Below, one piece after another: positions 61,849 to 64,000 of a stretch of 64,000 bases of DNA (position 1 is the stretch's first letter; each line of letters opens with the position of its first letter). The notes beneath the pieces were generated by a model. That model was not told the origin of the DNA and did not search any database. It saw only the letters and a program-made list of their open reading frames with translations. Source of the DNA: an uncultured Prevotellaceae bacterium (lineage in GTDB: Bacteria; Bacteroidota; Bacteroidia; Bacteroidales; Bacteroidaceae); contig ONLL01000010.1 in NCBI GenBank assembly GCA_900318685.1, positions 1-64,000 on the forward strand, written 5' to 3'. The translations under genes were made by a program, and so were the position numbers.

Positions 61849-62433
61849 ATGAAGAAAATTCTAGCATTTTGCGCAATTGTCGTCGTCTGCATTACGATGA
61901 TGGCTGGTAACGACGCAACGGAGAAAGCAGGTAAGACACTGGAGGTGTCGTTCGAGTATGAAAAGCAGAGCGGCCCCGGGTCCAACCAGTATGCCGTGTG
62001 GGTGGAGAATGCTGAGGAGCAGGTGGTGAAGACGCTCTTCGTCACCTCGTTCACCACGAAAGGCCGTGCTCGCGGCAACCAGGCTCCCGCTCGTGGCTAT
62101 ACCTATCGTCCTGCCTGCGTGCCCACATGGGTGACGCATGCCAAGGCACCTGAGATGAGTGATGAGGAGATCGACGGCTTCACCGGCGCCACACCTCAGA
62201 GCGGCCGTCAGGTCTTCACTTGGGACCTGAAGGACAAGGACGGCAAGGATCTGCCGAAGGGAACGTACAAGGTGTGTGTCGAGGCTACGCTCTTCAACAG
62301 CAGCATCGTTCTCTATACCGGCACGTTCACCCTCAAGGACAAAGCAGGTGAGATCAAGCTGACCTCCAGCCTGACGCAGCCCGACGAGCAGCATGCCAAC
62401 ATGATCAAGGCTGTGCAAGCCTGCCTGAAGTGA
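61849..62433 (+). CDS. DUF2271 periplasmic protein
   Basis: A 194-residue protein with a signal peptide (about 1-19). DUF2271 features: NQYAVWVENAEEQVVKTLFV, VPTWVTHAK, DGFTGATPQSGRQVFTWDLKDKDGKDLPKGTY and a final strand region. Family members are often found next to flavin- or heme-related membrane proteins, and a structural role is assumed; there is no such partner here. Its stop is 4 nt before the DUF6377-type gene, so the two are one operon. Confidence 0.85.
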   Translation: MKKILAFCAIVVVCITMMAGNDATEKAGKTLEVSFEYEKQSGPGSNQYAVWVENAEEQVVKTLFVTSFTTKGRARGNQAPARGYTYRPACVPTWVTHAKAPEMSDEEIDGFTGATPQSGRQVFTWDLKDKDGKDLPKGTYKVCVEATLFNSSIVLYTGTFTLKDKAGEIKLTSSLTQPDEQHANMIKAVQACLK

Positions 62434-62437
62434 TGCT

Positions 62438-64000
62438 ATGAGGGCACTTCTGACAGCATCGCTGCTGCTCGTCAGCCATCTGTTCGCCCAGGGCCAGGAC
62501 ATGCAAGAGCTTTATAGGCAGATAGATGACGCTATCGAGCATTCGGCGGAGTATGTGGCGCAGTACGAGCAGCTGACGGCCAGTCTGCACAGCGATTATG
62601 AGCAAGCTGCCGACCCAGAGCGGAAGTATGAGCTGGCGATGCAGCTCTACGGCCGCTATCGTGCTTTCTGCAACGATTCGGCGCTGGTCTTTCTTGAGCG
62701 TGCCCGTGAGATGGCCGTCAGGAAGGGACGCCCTGACCAGGCTGCCGACTGCGATGCGCTGAAGGCCTTTCAATGCTCTACGGTGGGACTCTATACTGAG
62801 GCGCTGTCGACGCTGAAGGGCATCGACAAGGGTTGCCTCGACACGTTGGGGCTGGCTCATTACTACAAGGCCTATATGCACGTCAACGGTGAGCTGGGCT
62901 ACTACACTCAGATTGATGCTTTCCGCAGCGAATACTATGATGCTGAAGGCCTCTACCGTGACTCACTCTATAGTGTTGTCGACCAGCATAGTCAGGACTA
63001 TAAGATGTACCGCCTGACGCAGCTGTTGGCTCAGCAGCGTTGGCAGGAGGCACTCGATGTGAGCGACGAATGGTTGCGTGGTGTGAAGCCCGAGCAGCGT
63101 GACTATGCTATTGCCAGTTATTATCGTTACCTTATACTCATCGCCCAGCAGAAGCGTCAGGAGGCTCAATACTGGCTGGCACAGTCGGCACTCTGTGATA
63201 TCCAGAATGCCGTGATGGACCAGGCGTCGCTGTTGGCACTTGCCGAGCAGCTGAATGCTGACGGCGATTTCGATCGCTCGTATCGTTATATACGTTTTAC
63301 TTGGGACTGCAACAATCGCTTCAACACCCGTATGCGCTCGTGGCAGATCTCGCCCATCCTCACCGTCATCGAGAGCAACTATCAGAATGAGCTGCGCAGC
63401 AATGCCCGGGTGCTCCGTGTGGCCATCTTTAGCGTGAGTCTGCTGGCGCTGTTGCTCATAGCCTTGTTGCTGTTCCTGCATCGGCGCAACAAGCAGTTGG
63501 CTGCAGCACAGGGAGAGCTGAAGGAGGTCAACTCGCAGCTGACGGGCAGCAATGAACGGCTGGCTCTGCAGACGCAGGAGCTCTCTGATCTCAACTCCCA
63601 ACTCTCAACGCTGAATGCTCAACTCTCGGAGGCCAATCGTGTGAAGGAGGAGTATATCGGGCGTTTCATGAGCCTTTGCTCGCAGTATATCAACAAGCTT
63701 GACGACTATCGCAAGATGGTGAATCGCAAGATGAAGAACCGCGAGCTTGACGAGCTGTTCCAAATGACGAAGTCGACGGAGTTGAAGGAGAAGGAGCTGG
63801 AGGAGCTCTACGAGAACTTCGACTCTGTGTTCCTGCATCTCTTTCCGGGTTTCGTCGATCAGTTTAATGCGCTTCTCCAGCCCGACGTGCAGATTCATCC
63901 CCGTGAGGAGGGTCGCCTGAGTACCGACCTCCGCATCTTCGCCCTCATCCGTCTGGGCATTGAGGACTCCTCGAAGATAGCCGAGTTCCTGCATTATTCC
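62438..64000 (+). CDS. DUF6377-type membrane regulator, cut by window end
   Basis: An open frame from the ATG at 62438 to the last base, at least 521 residues with no stop. Signal peptide (about 1-19, ending LFAQ), a long periplasmic helical-repeat region (20-320), a membrane segment (about 329-349), a coiled coil (about 350-400 with SQLTGSNERL, LNSQLSTLNAQLSEAN) and the start of a C-terminal domain (VKEEYIGRFMSLCSQYINKLDDYRKM, then TDLRIFALIRLGIEDSSKIAEFLHYS), which ends at the edge inside the expected helix-turn-helix. Members of this family are likely envelope-signal-responsive transcription regulators. Its closeness to the glucan locus suggests it might control it. Confidence 0.85.
   Translation, partial: MRALLTASLLLVSHLFAQGQDMQELYRQIDDAIEHSAEYVAQYEQLTASLHSDYEQAADPERKYELAMQLYGRYRAFCNDSALVFLERAREMAVRKGRPDQAADCDALKAFQCSTVGLYTEALSTLKGIDKGCLDTLGLAHYYKAYMHVNGELGYYTQIDAFRSEYYDAEGLYRDSLYSVVDQHSQDYKMYRLTQLLAQQRWQEALDVSDEWLRGVKPEQRDYAIASYYRYLILIAQQKRQEAQYWLAQSALCDIQNAVMDQASLLALAEQLNADGDFDRSYRYIRFTWDCNNRFNTRMRSWQISPILTVIESNYQNELRSNARVLRVAIFSVSLLALLLIALLLFLHRRNKQLAAAQGELKEVNSQLTGSNERLALQTQELSDLNSQLSTLNAQLSEANRVKEEYIGRFMSLCSQYINKLDDYRKMVNRKMKNRELDELFQMTKSTELKEKELEELYENFDSVFLHLFPGFVDQFNALLQPDVQIHPREEGRLSTDLRIFALIRLGIEDSSKIAEFLHYS

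Overview
The window looks like chromosome from a gut- or rumen-type Bacteroidales, most like Prevotella/Segatella. The reasons are the Bacteroidetes promoter signature (a -33 TTTG-like box 19-20 nt before TAnnTTTG) in front of most transcription units, a SusC/SusD glycan-uptake locus, a BACON-GH16, TRL and DUF2271 proteins, a PorZ type IX secretion component, BspA-type leucine-rich repeats, and the DUF6377-type regulator at the right edge. Family names come from reading motifs; no search was run.

Layout. 1-275 holds the 3' half of a Met(CAU) tRNA with its terminator, probably the far boundary of an element lying to the left. 276-3320 (-) has a GH59 galactocerebrosidase-family enzyme and a small repeat-rich secreted protein. 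3578-8793 is an accessory block: a HU-HIG DNA-binding protein, an orphan HicB, an unknown 321-aa protein and a VirE_N/DUF3987-type primase-helicase-like protein, with three copies of a 29-bp repeat built on (ATGACAG)x3. 8872-9876 (-) is a beta-helix lipoprotein. 9966-10194 has eight DnaA-box-like nonamers just before nadA, a replication-origin candidate.

11436-22991 (-) is a tightly packed run: leuS, yitT, an in-frame rdgB-porZ fusion, a GT-C-like membrane protein, an acyltransferase, a CotH-kinase protein and a secreted tyrosine phosphatase. 23623-30706 (+) has a lipoprotein, a PL11 rhamnogalacturonan lyase with a dockerin-like tail, a beta-barrel protein, a TRL lipoprotein and mutS. 30710-46902 (-) has a small secreted protein, a membrane HTH-like protein, lgt, a broken lipoprotein gene, a dockerin-tailed protein, a 2803-residue BspA-like surface protein, ychF, a membrane-bound HTH regulator and a small membrane protein. 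47169-49779 (-) pairs a sialidase with a C10 cysteine protease.

50136-59911 (+) is a compact polysaccharide utilisation locus: SusC, SusD, a surface glycan-binding lipoprotein with duplicated modules, GH16 and GH5. The enzymes point to a beta-glucan substrate. After it comes an AT-rich two-gene cassette between two 37-bp palindromic direct repeats, abutting the C-terminal part of an IS4-family transposase. A DUF2271 protein and a DUF6377-type regulator cut by the window end follow.

The leads most worth following are the DnaA-box cluster, the repeat-bounded primase module, the palindrome-bounded two-gene cassette, the tRNA attachment remnant and the RdgB-PorZ fusion.
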